64,000 bases of DNA from positions 1,364,001-1,428,000 of the forward strand of contig OZ241847.1 in the NCBI GenBank assembly GCA_965202915.1, in the 5' to 3' direction. How positions within the stretch are numbered: position 1 is the first letter of the stretch; each line of letters opens with the position of its first letter. The position numbers were made by a program, and so were the translations under genes. The DNA is from G965202915 sp965202915 (GTDB taxonomy: Bacteria; Pseudomonadota; Gammaproteobacteria; Eutrophobiales; Eutrophobiaceae). Shown here in pieces: positions 37,801 through 45,344 of the stretch. The notes beneath the pieces are model-generated. The model did not search any database and was not told where the DNA came from. It worked only from the letters and a program-made list of their open reading frames with translations.

Positions 37801-40800
37801 AGGGCGGGACGAACTACATAGTCGATGGCACGGACCAAGGCACCGTCGATGGCATTAGTTTTTTCAATGTGGGCACTCTGATGGGGAGCAGTGATGTGGA
37901 TACCTTTGAGATTGCATCAGGCGGCCGCTTGACGGGTTCATTGGACGGCCAGGGCGGGGCCGACACGCTGATGGGCGACGAGATTGGCAACGTGACCCTG
38001 ACCGGCTCAGACGACAACGGCTTTGCCGGCACCGAGGACAGTATCAGCGGAGGCTTTAATGGGATAGACACGCTGACGGGTACGGGCGGAACCTTGACCG
38101 GAGAGGATGCGGCGAGCACCTGGATGCTGGACGGTGACCCGACCTATCGCGATGGCACCACCAATACCGTTAGTGGCATGCCCAATACCCTTAACTTCTC
38201 TGGCTTTGCGACCCTGCGGGGTGGGAGTGCCGCGGACACGTTTGAAATTGCAACGGGTATCAGCGGGATAACGACGTTGGACGGCCAGGGCGGGGCCGAC
38301 AGACTGATAGGCGACGAGATTGGCAACGTGACCCTGACCGGCTCAGACGACAACGGCTTTGCCGGCACCGAGGACAGTATCAGCGGAGGCTTTAATGGGA
38401 TAGACACGCTTACCGGCAATGGCGGTGAAACCTTGACCGGAGAGGATGCGGCGAGCACCTGGATGCTGGACGGTGACCCGACCTATCGCGATGGCACCAC
38501 CAATACCGTTAGTGGCATGCCCAATACCCTTAACTTCTCTGGCTTTGCGACCCTGCAGGGTGGGAGTGCCGCGGACACGTTTGAAATTGCAGCGGGTGTC
38601 AGCGGGATAACGACGTTGGACGGCGGCCTGAGTATGCCAAACGAGATACAGGGTTGGACGAACTACATAGTCGATGGCGAAAACCAGGGCGACGTAATCA
38701 TATCACCCTCCAATATTAGTTTTGTCAATGTACAGACCCTGATGGGGAGCAGTGGTGCGGATACCTTTAACATTGCATCAGGCGGCCGCTTGACGGGTTC
38801 ATTGGACGGCCAGGGCGGGGCCGACACGCTGATGGGCGACGAGATTGGCAACGTGACCCTGACCGGCTCAGACGACAACGGCTTTGCCGGCACCGAGGAC
38901 AGTATCAGCGGAGGCTTTGATGGGATAGACACGCTGACGGGTACGGGCGGAACCTTGACCGGAGAGGATGCGGCGAGCACCTGGATGCTGGACGGTGACC
39001 CGACCTATCGCGATGGCACCACCAATACCGTTAGTGGCCTGCCCAATACCCTTAACTTCTCTGGCTTTGCGACCCTGCAGGGTGGGAGTGCCGCGGACAC
39101 GTTCACCATCAGTGCGGCGAGCGCATTCAACCTGCTCGGCGGTGGCGGTGCGGACGGCTTTACCGTGGATGCGGTCTTGACCGGTCGTGTGGATGGCGAG
39201 GCTGGGGATGATGCGCTGGATGGCAGCCTGATTAACGACGTGACCCTGACCGGCTCAGACGGGGACGGCTTTGCCGGTACCGAGGTCGATATTACGGTTG
39301 GCTTTGATGGGATAGACACGCTGACTGGTATTGGTATGCCCTTGACCAGCTTGACCGGACAGGACCAGATGAGCACCTGGATGTTGGACGGTAGCCCGAC
39401 CTATGACGTTAGCGGCAATATCCTAAACTTCGATGGCTTTGCGACCCTGCAGGGTGGGAGTGCCGCGGACACGTTCACCATCAGTGTGGCGAGCGCGTTC
39501 AACCTGCTCGGCGGTGGCGGTGCGGACGGCTTTACCGTGGATGCGGTCTTGACCGGTCGTGTGGATGGCGAGGCTGGGGCGGATACGCTGGAGGGCAGCC
39601 AGATTAACGACGTGACCCTGACCGGCTCAGACGGGGATGGCTTTGCCGGCACCGATGCGGATATTACGGGTGGCTTTGATGGGATAACCACGCTGAGCGT
39701 CAATGGCGGGACCTTGACCGGACGGGACTTGGCCAGCACCTGGGCGTTGGACGCTACCCCGACCTATAACGATGGCACCAATACCCTGAACTTCGATGGC
39801 TTTGCGACCCTGCAGGGTGGGAGTGCTGCGGATACGTTCACTATCAGTGCGGCGCGCAGGTTCAACCTGCTCGGTGGCGACGGTGTGGATAGTTTTACCG
39901 TGGATGCCAGGTTGACTGGTGATTTGGATGGCGAGGTTGGGGTGGATACGCTGGAGGGCAGCCAGATTGACGCGGTAGTCCTGACCGGCTCAGACGGGGA
40001 CGGCTTTGCCGGCACCGATGCGGATATTACGGGTGGCTTTGATGGGATAACCACGCTGAGCGTCAATGGCGGAACCTTGACCGGACGTAATCTGGTGAGC
40101 ACCTGGGAGTTGGACGCTACCCCGACCTATGACGATGGCAGTAATACCCTTAACTTCAATGACTTTGCCGGCATAGTCGTAGGGTTAGTGGTAGGAGAGA
40201 ATCCATCTAATACATTTACTGCCGATAATATATTTACCACTACTGCCGATGGATCGTTTGGTGGCACAGTTGATCTCGTCGCAGGCAGCCAAAACTTATG
40301 GGATCACACCGCGGCAGAAACTTTAACCACCGGTTCCGTCACTGGCACAGGTTCCCTCACAATACCGGATTATGAACGTGGTGGAGAGGACAATACACTA
40401 AACATCGATACCACCGATTTGATCCTGCCCGATTTAACTGGTTTTGAGGGTCAACTTGTTATAGGTGGAACAATCATGGATGCCAACGCTGTTCCCTATT
40501 TTGCCAGTACTACCGGCCCCATTGTTGTGAATACCCGGACTCTGAATCTAAATAATCCGATCACCACCGGCGGTGCGGTGACCTTATTGGGTGGTAACAT
40601 CGTTCTTAATAACGGCATCACAGCCGGGAATACAATGGGTCTCGTTGCCGTTGCAGCAGAAACAGAGGGGGGTAATATAAACGTGGCAACGGAATTAACC
40701 TTGACTGCCCCTGCAAGTGATGAACGGCCGTCCGGTGCGTTCATAGCAAACAGTATTGATAATGCAATTAATTTGATTCTGGCTTTCGACGGTGGTGAGG

Positions 40801-41777
40801 TTGAGATCGCCGTAGGTGGGGGTCGCGTTGTCCAGGTCAGTGGTGCCAGCGACAGTGCCACCAATAGAGAGGATGCGGCTTTTAGTGATTTTATTGAAAG
40901 TCTTGCAGGCACAACTATGCCGGCCAGGATTTCTATTTGTACATCAGATTGTTCTAATCCCACTAACTTACAACCGATATCTGTAGGAAATCTCGCTTCT
41001 GTAGAAGTGACTCAAGCGAGCTTGATTGCCGAATTAATTGGTTTGGAATCGGTCGCGTTTATCGATATCGGTTTGTTCGAGGAGGAATTAACCTTATACG
41101 GACAAATCGGCACCGGCGTCGCTCTTGCATTGGCTCAATGTGAGGAGGAGGAAGGATGTGCCCCGAACGTAACCGAGGAAGAATTAAATGCATTAATTGC
41201 CCGCCTGGATGAGCAGGTATTCGAACTTGAACGCCGACTGGCGGAGGAATCCAGCGCCAATGCCCGCACAAAGATTGAGGAATTGATAGTCGCTTATAAC
41301 AGCAGGCTGGAGTCTTTCCGTGGATATAAGCGGGCGTTGCAGGAATTTTTTGCGGCGGAAGAAGATGAATTTCAGGATGAGGAGATTGAGGCCCTAACTC
41401 AAGAACAAGTGCCTGAGTCCGTTGAACCGGGTGAGCTTGAGAAATTGACCAAGACGTTGGAGGTGATTAAGGCGAGGCTGGAATGGTTGCAGGGGCTCCA
41501 GGCGGACCCGGATGAGCGTGCGCGTCTGGGTGAACTCACCAATATGGATTTAACCCCGGAGGCTTTGGATCTTATCATCGATGCAACCCGGGCCGAGCTG
41601 CGATTGATGGAAGGCAGGCTGCGGTCATTGATGGAAGGGCAGATCGAGACCAGGCTCGATGAGCAGCCGGTTTTTGTCGCCGAGACCAGAGATATGAGTG
41701 AGATTCAGCATATACAATACGGCCCGGCCGGATTATTAACGGCAATGCCGATGATGCACGACCAACAATGGCATTGA
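28803..41777 (+). CDS. Giant TpsA exoprotein (filamentous haemagglutinin N-domain, calcium-repeat-like body)
   Basis: 4324 residues, the secreted partner of the upstream TpsB. A long basic signal peptide (about 1-55, ending GAIAG) precedes the TPS secretion domain (about 57-330: WDSFNLATNERVQF, ALNRIF, GRIDANGKVLLVNPSGIFFG). A beta-helix stretch ends at LLLDPTDITIC. From about residue 660 to 3785 the protein is a long array of modules of 112-177 residues containing GGSAADTFEI, LDGQGGADRLMGDEIG and VTLTGSDDNGFAGTED. These resemble Gly/Asp-rich beta-roll repeats and may bind calcium. The final 540 residues leave the repeats and end in an acidic helical domain (about 4070-4300). Repeats are nearly identical in DNA, so copy number may vary. 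It is probably a surface adhesin or matrix protein. Confidence 0.88.
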   Translation: MKKTAKSFNFRNRRTNKRRIAGAPGHGFALKPIASLLGTLPAGLLLGMHTGAIAGPAGGNIAAGTGTITAPDTTTTVVNQQSHNLTVNWDSFNLATNERVQFKQPSTQSQALNRIFDQNPSQIHGRIDANGKVLLVNPSGIFFGPTARVNAGALVASGLPVSEQDLNRDKYQFNAPVDAEGGVVVNQGMLQAATGGSVNLIGGAVKNEGMILATAGQVNLGAGRRATIDFDGDGLVQFSVDQQILDNAHALDEAVGNSGEINADGGSVLLTAEVAQEVFSHAVNNSGIISAGRIQNEGGQIKLVAAGSGGALINTGTLDASSKDGDGGRIEIDAATGATLADNAAVTATSATDRGGHVQITADTVALIDAATVDVSGDRGGGTALIGGDYQGGNPDVKNAKLTYVGEDATIKADAIRDGDGGRLIVWADERSYYYSRTGSARGGADSGDGGFAEVSGREYLDFQGLVDLRAPEGEAGSLLLDPTDITICDGADPMCSAGGLTLGAVIQADSTNPASANLSDTDLNAQLALGNVEVNAAVGGGSGMGDILVDNVAAVDGSSSVMPGTNNDLTLTAARNITIDGTIQNVENLTFTAGTAAGDITIDGTIQAVENLILNLGMSGTLSGSGSITGTGTPMSSIRGGTNYMVTGANQGTVNGIGFSNVGTLMGSSGTDTFTILTTSTFNLFGGGGADEFNLDGVLTGLVDGGAGADTLRGIFINDVTLTASDGDGFDGTEDSVVFNGIDTLGGTDFGLGTFLTGDDQESIWTLSDNPTYDVGGNILNFGGFATLEGGGDIDIFTISATSTFNLLGGGGDDRFNVNATLGGMVMGGAGTDRLSGTAINDVGLSGFVTNGFAGTEGDITGGFDGIDTLTGTGGTLTGENAARTWTLDGTETGNTYTDGTNTLSFGGFDTLQGGNDNDMFIITADSAFNLRGSAGDDTFDVDAPLTDDPMTTATTGEISGGTGADTLMGDQIDNVILTGSTTAGGFIGTEDSISVVFNGINTLMGTGGTLTGRDLPVGTIPPQVSTWMLDGTPTGNTYNDNSNTLNFGGFATLQGGSGANMFTISAPSTFVLLGGDDEDTFNIASGGRLTGSLDGQGGADRLIGDEIGNVTLTGSDDNGFAGTEDSISGGFNGIDTLTGNGGGTLTGEDAASTWMLDGDPTYRDGTTNTVSGMPNTLNFSGFATLRGGSAADTFEIATVISGITTLDGQGGADRLIGDEIGNVTLTGSDDNGFAGTEDSISGGFNGIDTLTGTGGTLTGENAASTWMLDGDPTYRDGTTNTVSGMPNTLNFSGFATLRGGSAADTFEIAAGISGITTLDGQGGADRLMGDEIGDVTLTGSDDNGFAGTEDSISGGFDGIDTLTGTGGTLTGENAASTWMLDGDPTYRDGTNNTVSGMPNTLNFSGFATLQGGSAADRFEIAAGVSGITTLDGGLSMPNEIQGWTNYIVDGENQGDVIISPSNISFVNVQTLMGSSGADTFNIASGGRLTGSLDGQGGADTLMGDEIGNVTLTGSGDNGFAGTEDSISGGFDGIDTLTGTGGTLTGEDAASTWMLDGDPTYRDGTNNTVSGMPNTLNFSGFATLRGGSAADTFEIAASISGITTLDGGLSMPAMPNEIQGWTNYIVDGENQGDVIISPSNISFVNVQTLMGSSGADTFNIASGGRLTGSLDGQGGADTLMGDEIGNVTLTGSDDNGFAGTEDSISGGFNGIDTLTGTGGTLTGENAASTWMLDGDPTYRDGTTNTVSGMPNTLNFSGFATLRGGSAADTFEIAAGISGITTLDGQGGADRLMGDEIGDVTLTGSDDNGFAGTEDSISGGFDGIDTLTGTGGTLTGENAASTWMLDGDPTYRDGTNNTVSGMPNTLNFSGFATLQGGSAADRFEIAAGVSGITTLDGGLSMPNEIQGWTNYIVDGENQGDVIISPSNISFVNVQTLMGSSGADTFNIASGGRLTGSLDGQGGADTLMGDEIGNVTLTGSGDNGFAGTEDSISGGFDGIDTLTGTGGTLTGEDAASTWMLDGDPTYRDGTNNTVSGMPNTLNFSGFATLRGGSAADTFEIAASISGITTLDGGLSMPAMPNEIQGWTNYIVDGENQGDVIISPSNISFVNVQTLMGSSGADTFNIASGGRLTGSLDGQGGADTLMGDEIGNVTLTGSGDNGFAGTEDSISGGFNGIDTLTGTGGTLTGENAASTWMLDGDPTYRDGTTNTVSGMPNTLNFSGFATLRGGSAADTFEIAAGISGITTLDGQGGADRLMGDEIGDVTLTGSDDNGFAGTEDSISGGFDGIDTLTGTGGTLTGENAASTWMLDGDPTYRDGTNNTVSGMPNTLNFSGFATLQGGSAADRFEIAAGVSGITTLDGGLSMPNEIQGWTNYIVDGENQGDVIISPSNISFVNVQTLMGSSGADTFNIASGGRLTGSLDGQGGADTLMGDEIGNVTLTGSGDNGFAGTEDSISGGFDGIDTLTGTGGTLTGEDAASTWMLDGDPTYRDGTNNTVSGMPNTLNFSGFATLRGGSAADTFEIAASISGITTLDGGLSMPAMPNEIQGWTNYIVDGENQGDVIISPSNISFVNVQTLMGSSGADTFNIASGGRLTGSLDGQGGADTLMGDEIGNVTLTGSDDNGFAGTEDSISGGFNGIDTLTGTGGTLTGENAASTWMLDGDPTYRDGTTNTVSGMPNTLNFSGFATLRGGSAADTFEIATGISGITTLDGQGGADRLIGDEIGDVTLTGSDDNGFAGTEDSISGGFDGIDTLTGTGGTLTGEDAASTWMLDGDPTYRDGTTNTVSGLPNTLNFSGFMTLQGGSAADRFEIAAGVSGITMLDGQGGENELQGGTNYIVDGTDQGTVDGISFFNVGTLMGSSDVDTFEIATGGSLTGSLDGLGEADRLMGDEIGNVTLTGSDDNGFAGTEDSISGGFNGIDTLTGTGGTLTGENAASTWMLDGDPTYRDGTTNTVSGMPNTLNFSGFATLQGGSAADTFEIAAGVSGITMLDGQGGENELQGGTNYIVDGTDQGTVDGISFFNVGTLMGSSDVDTFEIASGGRLTGSLDGQGGADTLMGDEIGNVTLTGSDDNGFAGTEDSISGGFNGIDTLTGTGGTLTGEDAASTWMLDGDPTYRDGTTNTVSGMPNTLNFSGFATLRGGSAADTFEIATGISGITTLDGQGGADRLIGDEIGNVTLTGSDDNGFAGTEDSISGGFNGIDTLTGNGGETLTGEDAASTWMLDGDPTYRDGTTNTVSGMPNTLNFSGFATLQGGSAADTFEIAAGVSGITTLDGGLSMPNEIQGWTNYIVDGENQGDVIISPSNISFVNVQTLMGSSGADTFNIASGGRLTGSLDGQGGADTLMGDEIGNVTLTGSDDNGFAGTEDSISGGFDGIDTLTGTGGTLTGEDAASTWMLDGDPTYRDGTTNTVSGLPNTLNFSGFATLQGGSAADTFTISAASAFNLLGGGGADGFTVDAVLTGRVDGEAGDDALDGSLINDVTLTGSDGDGFAGTEVDITVGFDGIDTLTGIGMPLTSLTGQDQMSTWMLDGSPTYDVSGNILNFDGFATLQGGSAADTFTISVASAFNLLGGGGADGFTVDAVLTGRVDGEAGADTLEGSQINDVTLTGSDGDGFAGTDADITGGFDGITTLSVNGGTLTGRDLASTWALDATPTYNDGTNTLNFDGFATLQGGSAADTFTISAARRFNLLGGDGVDSFTVDARLTGDLDGEVGVDTLEGSQIDAVVLTGSDGDGFAGTDADITGGFDGITTLSVNGGTLTGRNLVSTWELDATPTYDDGSNTLNFNDFAGIVVGLVVGENPSNTFTADNIFTTTADGSFGGTVDLVAGSQNLWDHTAAETLTTGSVTGTGSLTIPDYERGGEDNTLNIDTTDLILPDLTGFEGQLVIGGTIMDANAVPYFASTTGPIVVNTRTLNLNNPITTGGAVTLLGGNIVLNNGITAGNTMGLVAVAAETEGGNINVATELTLTAPASDERPSGAFIANSIDNAINLILAFDGGEVEIAVGGGRVVQVSGASDSATNREDAAFSDFIESLAGTTMPARISICTSDCSNPTNLQPISVGNLASVEVTQASLIAELIGLESVAFIDIGLFEEELTLYGQIGTGVALALAQCEEEEGCAPNVTEEELNALIARLDEQVFELERRLAEESSANARTKIEELIVAYNSRLESFRGYKRALQEFFAAEEDEFQDEEIEALTQEQVPESVEPGELEKLTKTLEVIKARLEWLQGLQADPDERARLGELTNMDLTPEALDLIIDATRAELRLMEGRLRSLMEGQIETRLDEQPVFVAETRDMSEIQHIQYGPAGLLTAMPMMHDQQWH
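32602..36769 (+). repeat. 1389-bp higher-order tandem repeat, three copies, inside the exoprotein gene
   Basis: A fixed point of the module recurs at 32602, 32938, 33460, 33991, 34327, 34849, 35380, 35716, 36238 and 36769. The steps are 336, 522 and 531 bp, repeated three times exactly, so each 1389-bp (463-codon) block holds three module types. Copies differ at only a few bases by eye. Further modules continue to about 39000 with steps 336, 507, 507, 339 and 522, so the array extends beyond the perfect part. All steps are multiples of three and the frame stays open. Confidence 0.93.
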
Positions 41778-42355
41778 TACCGGACAAATGGCCGGGCATG
41801 ATGGGTTTGGGTACGTCCCTGGGCCTGGTGCTATGGTGCACCTTATCGGCCCCGCCGGTGGCCGCCGCCAATGGCTTCGATAGTATCCTCGCCGAGGAAG
41901 AGGCGCAGGCGGCTGATGTGATTTTGCTTGAAGATGAAGTGGCGGTATTTGAGTCCATCCGTATGGGGCTGGCGCTGTTTCTGGCTGAATGTGACGACGC
42001 CGACGCATGTCCGCTTTCGCCGGACGGGAATGAGTTGGAGACCCTGGTGCAGATATTGAACACACGTGTCGATATGCTGACTCTGCGCCGGCAAGAGGCT
42101 GAATCTGAGGCTGCGTTTGATGCAATATTATCCGCCTATGTACGGGAAAGGGACGGCTATGCCCTCCAGATGGAGGCAGTGGAAGAGTTAATCGCTGATT
42201 CGGCGACTTTAAGCGGATTATCTGAGGAGGCTATTCTTGATGGGGAATTAGCCGACAAACTCTTGCAACAGGAACTGCAATTGTTTGAGGAGGACATAAC
42301 TGATTTATCAGAGGATGACGAGGATGACTCTGATGCAAACAGCCTGGCCGAGTAG
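41768..42355 (+). CDS. Small exported protein paralogous to the exoprotein C-terminus
   Basis: 195 residues. The ATG overlaps the exoprotein stop by 10 bp, so the two are translationally coupled. A signal peptide (LGTSLGLVLWCTLSAPPVAA) precedes an acidic helical protein. Its central part (VAVFESIRMGLALFLAECDD, then ELETLVQILNTRVDML and YVRERDGYALQMEAVEEL) aligns with the exoprotein C-terminal domain (VAFIDIGLFEEELTLY, GVALALAQCEEE, ELNALIARLDEQVFEL, YNSRLESFRGYKRALQEF). The shared pattern includes two cysteines about 7-8 residues apart. No known family was recognised. It may bind, cap or retain the exoprotein. Confidence 0.75.
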   Translation: MALIPDKWPGMMGLGTSLGLVLWCTLSAPPVAAANGFDSILAEEEAQAADVILLEDEVAVFESIRMGLALFLAECDDADACPLSPDGNELETLVQILNTRVDMLTLRRQEAESEAAFDAILSAYVRERDGYALQMEAVEELIADSATLSGLSEEAILDGELADKLLQQELQLFEEDITDLSEDDEDDSDANSLAE

Positions 42356-42404
42356 TGAGCGTCCCCCTCAAAAGAGCCGTTTGTATTATTGCCGTTTTGT
42401 GTGA

Positions 42405-43172
42405 ATGAACACCCTGCCTCTTTTTTATAAACAGCTTGTTTCTCTTAACGAGAAAGTACATGGTGATCTTTATATTGAGTCTGCGGACGGGTTTCAATAT
42501 GCTGATAATACCAACAGCGTTTATATTGCCGCGGTTGAGTTTGCCCGTGCCGCTCGTGAATACCCCATCGTATTTGCACGGGACGCCGATCAGTTGATTT
42601 TTCCGGTGGTACTGCTTGGGTTAAAGCAAAATCAGAATTTATTTCTCGATAAAAAAGGCAAATGGCTGGCGGAATATATTCCCGCTTATGTGCGGCGTTA
42701 TCCCTTCATATTGGCCAGGTCCGGGGGTGATCAGGATGAGTTCACGGTTTGCATCGATGAAAGTTTTCCGGGATTCAATACCGCTAAAAAAGGAAAACCC
42801 CTGTTTGACGAAAAAGGCGAGCATCAGACGGTGTTACAGCAGGTGGTTGATTTTCTCCGCGATTATCAAAACCAAATTCGCCTGACAAATTTATTTTGTG
42901 AGGCCGTAAATGAGCTGGATATTCTTGAACCGATGCAGGCTAATATTAAATTGAACAGCGGCAAGAAGCATATAACGGGCAGCTTTTTGGGAATAAATCG
43001 CGATAAATTAAAGGCATTGAAGCCGGCGGCCTGTGCCCGGCTGGTGCGCTCCGAACACATGGAATTGATCTATGCCCATCTTGCTTCACTGGGGAATCTG
43101 GGCGCATTGATCAATAAATTTAACGGCCAGGGTGCCGTTGATGAAGCTTTCGCCGGCGATCCGGAGGAGTAG
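42405..43172 (+). CDS. SapC-family protein
   Basis: A 255-residue protein matching the SapC family (named for a Campylobacter S-layer locus; function unresolved). Typical features are an N-terminal NEKVHGDLYIE, conserved VYIAAVEFARAAREYPIVFA, YIPAYVRRYPFIL and a C-terminal domain with KLKALKPA and AHLASLGNLGALINKFN. There is no signal peptide, so it is cytosolic. It starts 49 bp after the small exported protein and ends the cassette, which suggests a role in producing or regulating the surface protein. It is convergent with ppiD. Confidence 0.85.
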   Translation: MNTLPLFYKQLVSLNEKVHGDLYIESADGFQYADNTNSVYIAAVEFARAAREYPIVFARDADQLIFPVVLLGLKQNQNLFLDKKGKWLAEYIPAYVRRYPFILARSGGDQDEFTVCIDESFPGFNTAKKGKPLFDEKGEHQTVLQQVVDFLRDYQNQIRLTNLFCEAVNELDILEPMQANIKLNSGKKHITGSFLGINRDKLKALKPAACARLVRSEHMELIYAHLASLGNLGALINKFNGQGAVDEAFAGDPEE

Positions 43173-43191
43173 CCTGTAACCCGTTTGTTGA

Positions 43192-43217
43192 TATAAAAAC
43201 CGCCGTCCAAAGCGGTT
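43192..43217 (-). terminator. Intrinsic terminator of ppiD
   Basis: Minus strand: stem AACCGC, eight-base loop, GCGGTT, then a TTTTTAT tract. The stem overlaps the ppiD stop codon. It lies in the short convergent gap with the SapC gene. Confidence 0.5.
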
Positions 43218-45114
43218 ATAGATTATTTCTGTAGATAGTTACGTCGGTGTCATCTTTTGCGCCATTCAGGAACTGCTTCCATTCATTGTCGGCAAAACGC
43301 CTGTTCAATAGATCATGAACCCTTTTTTGCAGCTCTGCGTCAATTTCAACGGTCGCGGCATCCTCGACGGCAAACAGGATAATCACCGCAAAGTCGCCGC
43401 CCACCTGTACCCCGCTATAGACGGGCACCTCCTGTTGCAGTGTGTCCAAACGAAACGCCGCCCTCAAAACGGCACGATTGACGTCGGTGTTATCTCTTTG
43501 TATCTGCTTCTTTTCCACCCATTCGACCTTGTATTCCTCTGCAATGGCGGATAGATCCTCGCCGGCCTGCAAGCGGTCTATGATTTCATTTCCCAGTGTT
43601 TGCGCGGTTTCCTGGGCGCGCGAGGTTTTAATGGTCTCTGTGATCAGAGCCTTTACCTCTGACAGAGCCCGCAACTTTTCCGGTTGCTGTTCAATCACCC
43701 TTAATACCACAATCCGGGTATCCGATATTTCTATCGGATCACTATTATTTCCCGCGTCTCTGATATCATCACTGAAACTTGCCGAAATGATCTTTGCCTG
43801 GCCGGTGATCTCACCCTCTTTCTCATCGCGACTGAAAAAATCAGTTTCATAAATTTCCATGCCGGTCGCCTCGGCGGCGGGGTCCAGGGTGTCGGGGTGT
43901 GCATACGCCAGATCGGTCATGATCTCGGACTGTTCAATAAACTGATTTTCGGCCTGTATCTGCCTGTACTCGGCGTCCACCTCTTCTCTCAGGTTGTCAA
44001 AGGTGTTATTTGGCCCGCCCTTAATCGCCCCGACTTTAACGATATGGAAGCCGTCTTTTGATTGGATGGGATCGCTGATATCGCCCTCATCCGCGGAAAA
44101 CAGAAAGCTATCGACCTCATCCTGCATGATCCCCTGCTGTATCGGCCCCTGTTCGCTGAATTCAATTTCCGCTGCACCGCTTTCGTCAAGAATCTCGACA
44201 ATTTCCTCAAAGGTTTTGCCGGTTTTCAACATAGGTAACGCCGCTTCGATATTGGTCCGCGCCTTTTCCACTGACCCGTCCTCGTCGATTTTGGCAAACA
44301 GCTGAGTCACTCTGCGTTGTTCCGGAAGGTCAAATTTATCCCGGTTGGCGTTGTAATAGGCCTGTAAATCGTCTTCATCGACCTCGACTTCCCGCGCCAG
44401 TTTTTCCACGTCCAGATCAAGGTAGGCGATTTTTACCTTTTCGCGCTCTTTATACAGTTGCGGATTTTTTTCATAGTATTCCTCAATATCCTCATCGCTT
44501 ACCATGACCTCATCGATGTAGGAGTCGGTCGATAGAATCGCATAGCTCAGGTCTCTTTTCTGATTTCGCAAAGCCGCAATTCGCTTAACTTCGTCGTCCA
44601 GTACAAACGCGCTCTCCGTCAGCGCATTTTGTAATTGTTCGGACAACAGCTCCAGGCGCATCTGACGTTCAAACTCGGCGGGTTCGATGCCGACCCTTAA
44701 TATGTTGCGCTCATAAAGTGCCCTGTCAAATTCGGACTCTTCATTTTGAAATACTTCCAGGTCCTGGACCGCCGCTCTTACCCGGTCATTGCTAAGCTGA
44801 AGATTTTCCTCGGATATGATTTTGTTGACCACCGCGGCGTCAATCATGCCGGTTAATGCCTGTTCTTTGATCACCTCATCATCCGCCGGCGTAAGCGTTC
44901 GCTCCAGCGTTGTCTGCATCTGTTGCCGCAGATTATAGAAGGTGCGCTGATAGGCTCGCAGTTGAATGGGCTCGCCATTCACGCTGGCCACCTCAATCTG
45001 GCCATCCTGGGTAAAATAAAAACTCACCCCCCATAATGCAAATGAGACAACCAGCAGGCCGACGATTACCGCCGCTATCCAGCCGGTTATATTGTCGCGT
45101 ATCGTCGTTAGCAT
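43216..45114 (-). CDS. ppiD: Periplasmic chaperone/peptidyl-prolyl isomerase PpiD
   Basis: A 632-residue inner-membrane-anchored chaperone near the Sec translocon that helps newly exported proteins fold. An N-terminal anchor (IAAVIVGLLVVSFALWGVSF) is preceded by MLTTIRDNITGW, as in E. coli PpiD. A SurA_N-like region (GMIDAAVVNKIISEENL) and a parvulin domain (about 265-365, ending with IQSKDGFHIVKVGAIKGG) follow. Length matches the family (623 in E. coli). It sits downstream of tRNA-Asp and hupB, the conserved gammaproteobacterial order. Confidence 0.95.
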   Translation of the reverse strand: MLTTIRDNITGWIAAVIVGLLVVSFALWGVSFYFTQDGQIEVASVNGEPIQLRAYQRTFYNLRQQMQTTLERTLTPADDEVIKEQALTGMIDAAVVNKIISEENLQLSNDRVRAAVQDLEVFQNEESEFDRALYERNILRVGIEPAEFERQMRLELLSEQLQNALTESAFVLDDEVKRIAALRNQKRDLSYAILSTDSYIDEVMVSDEDIEEYYEKNPQLYKEREKVKIAYLDLDVEKLAREVEVDEDDLQAYYNANRDKFDLPEQRRVTQLFAKIDEDGSVEKARTNIEAALPMLKTGKTFEEIVEILDESGAAEIEFSEQGPIQQGIMQDEVDSFLFSADEGDISDPIQSKDGFHIVKVGAIKGGPNNTFDNLREEVDAEYRQIQAENQFIEQSEIMTDLAYAHPDTLDPAAEATGMEIYETDFFSRDEKEGEITGQAKIISASFSDDIRDAGNNSDPIEISDTRIVVLRVIEQQPEKLRALSEVKALITETIKTSRAQETAQTLGNEIIDRLQAGEDLSAIAEEYKVEWVEKKQIQRDNTDVNRAVLRAAFRLDTLQQEVPVYSGVQVGGDFAVIILFAVEDAATVEIDAELQKRVHDLLNRRFADNEWKQFLNGAKDDTDVTIYRNNL

Positions 45115-45172
45115 TTATTCAAGGGAAAAATATATTATCAACAGGTGCAAGGCGCTACCTGCCAAATGGTTA

Positions 45173-45249
45173 TGGCGGAGTGGACGGGACTCGAACCCGC
45201 GACCCCCGGCGTGACAGGCCGGTATTCTAACCAACTGAACTACCACTCC
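45173..45249 (-). tRNA. tRNA-Asp (GTC)
   Basis: Minus strand, 77 nt with encoded CCA (45175-45173). The acceptor stem GGAGTGG pairs with CCACTCC, the D-arm is TAGTTCAGTTGG, the anticodon loop CTGTCAC reads GTC, and the T-arm is GCGGGTTCGAGTCCCGT. It lies between tRNA-Val and ppiD. Confidence 0.96.
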
Positions 45250-45257
45250 GGGTAATC

Positions 45258-45333
45258 TGGTGGGTGCTGAGGGGATCGAACCCCCGACCTACGCCTTGTA
45301 AGGGCGTCGCTCTCCCAGCTGAGCTAAGCACCC
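45258..45333 (-). tRNA. tRNA-Val (TAC)
   Basis: Minus strand, 76 nt with encoded CCA (45260-45258). The acceptor stem GGGTGCT pairs with AGCACCC, the D-arm is TAGCTCAGCTGGGAGAGC, the anticodon loop CTTACAA reads TAC, and the T-arm is GGGGGTTCGATCCCCT. It is eight bases before tRNA-Asp, so the two are processed from one transcript, perhaps with hupB. Confidence 0.96.
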
Positions 45334-45344
45334 GGGACAGGCGG

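Noticed and set aside
31121..40102. About 20 similar minus-strand ORFs of 100-120 codons
   Set aside because: They are antisense reading of the exoprotein repeats, with the same 336/522/531 spacing.
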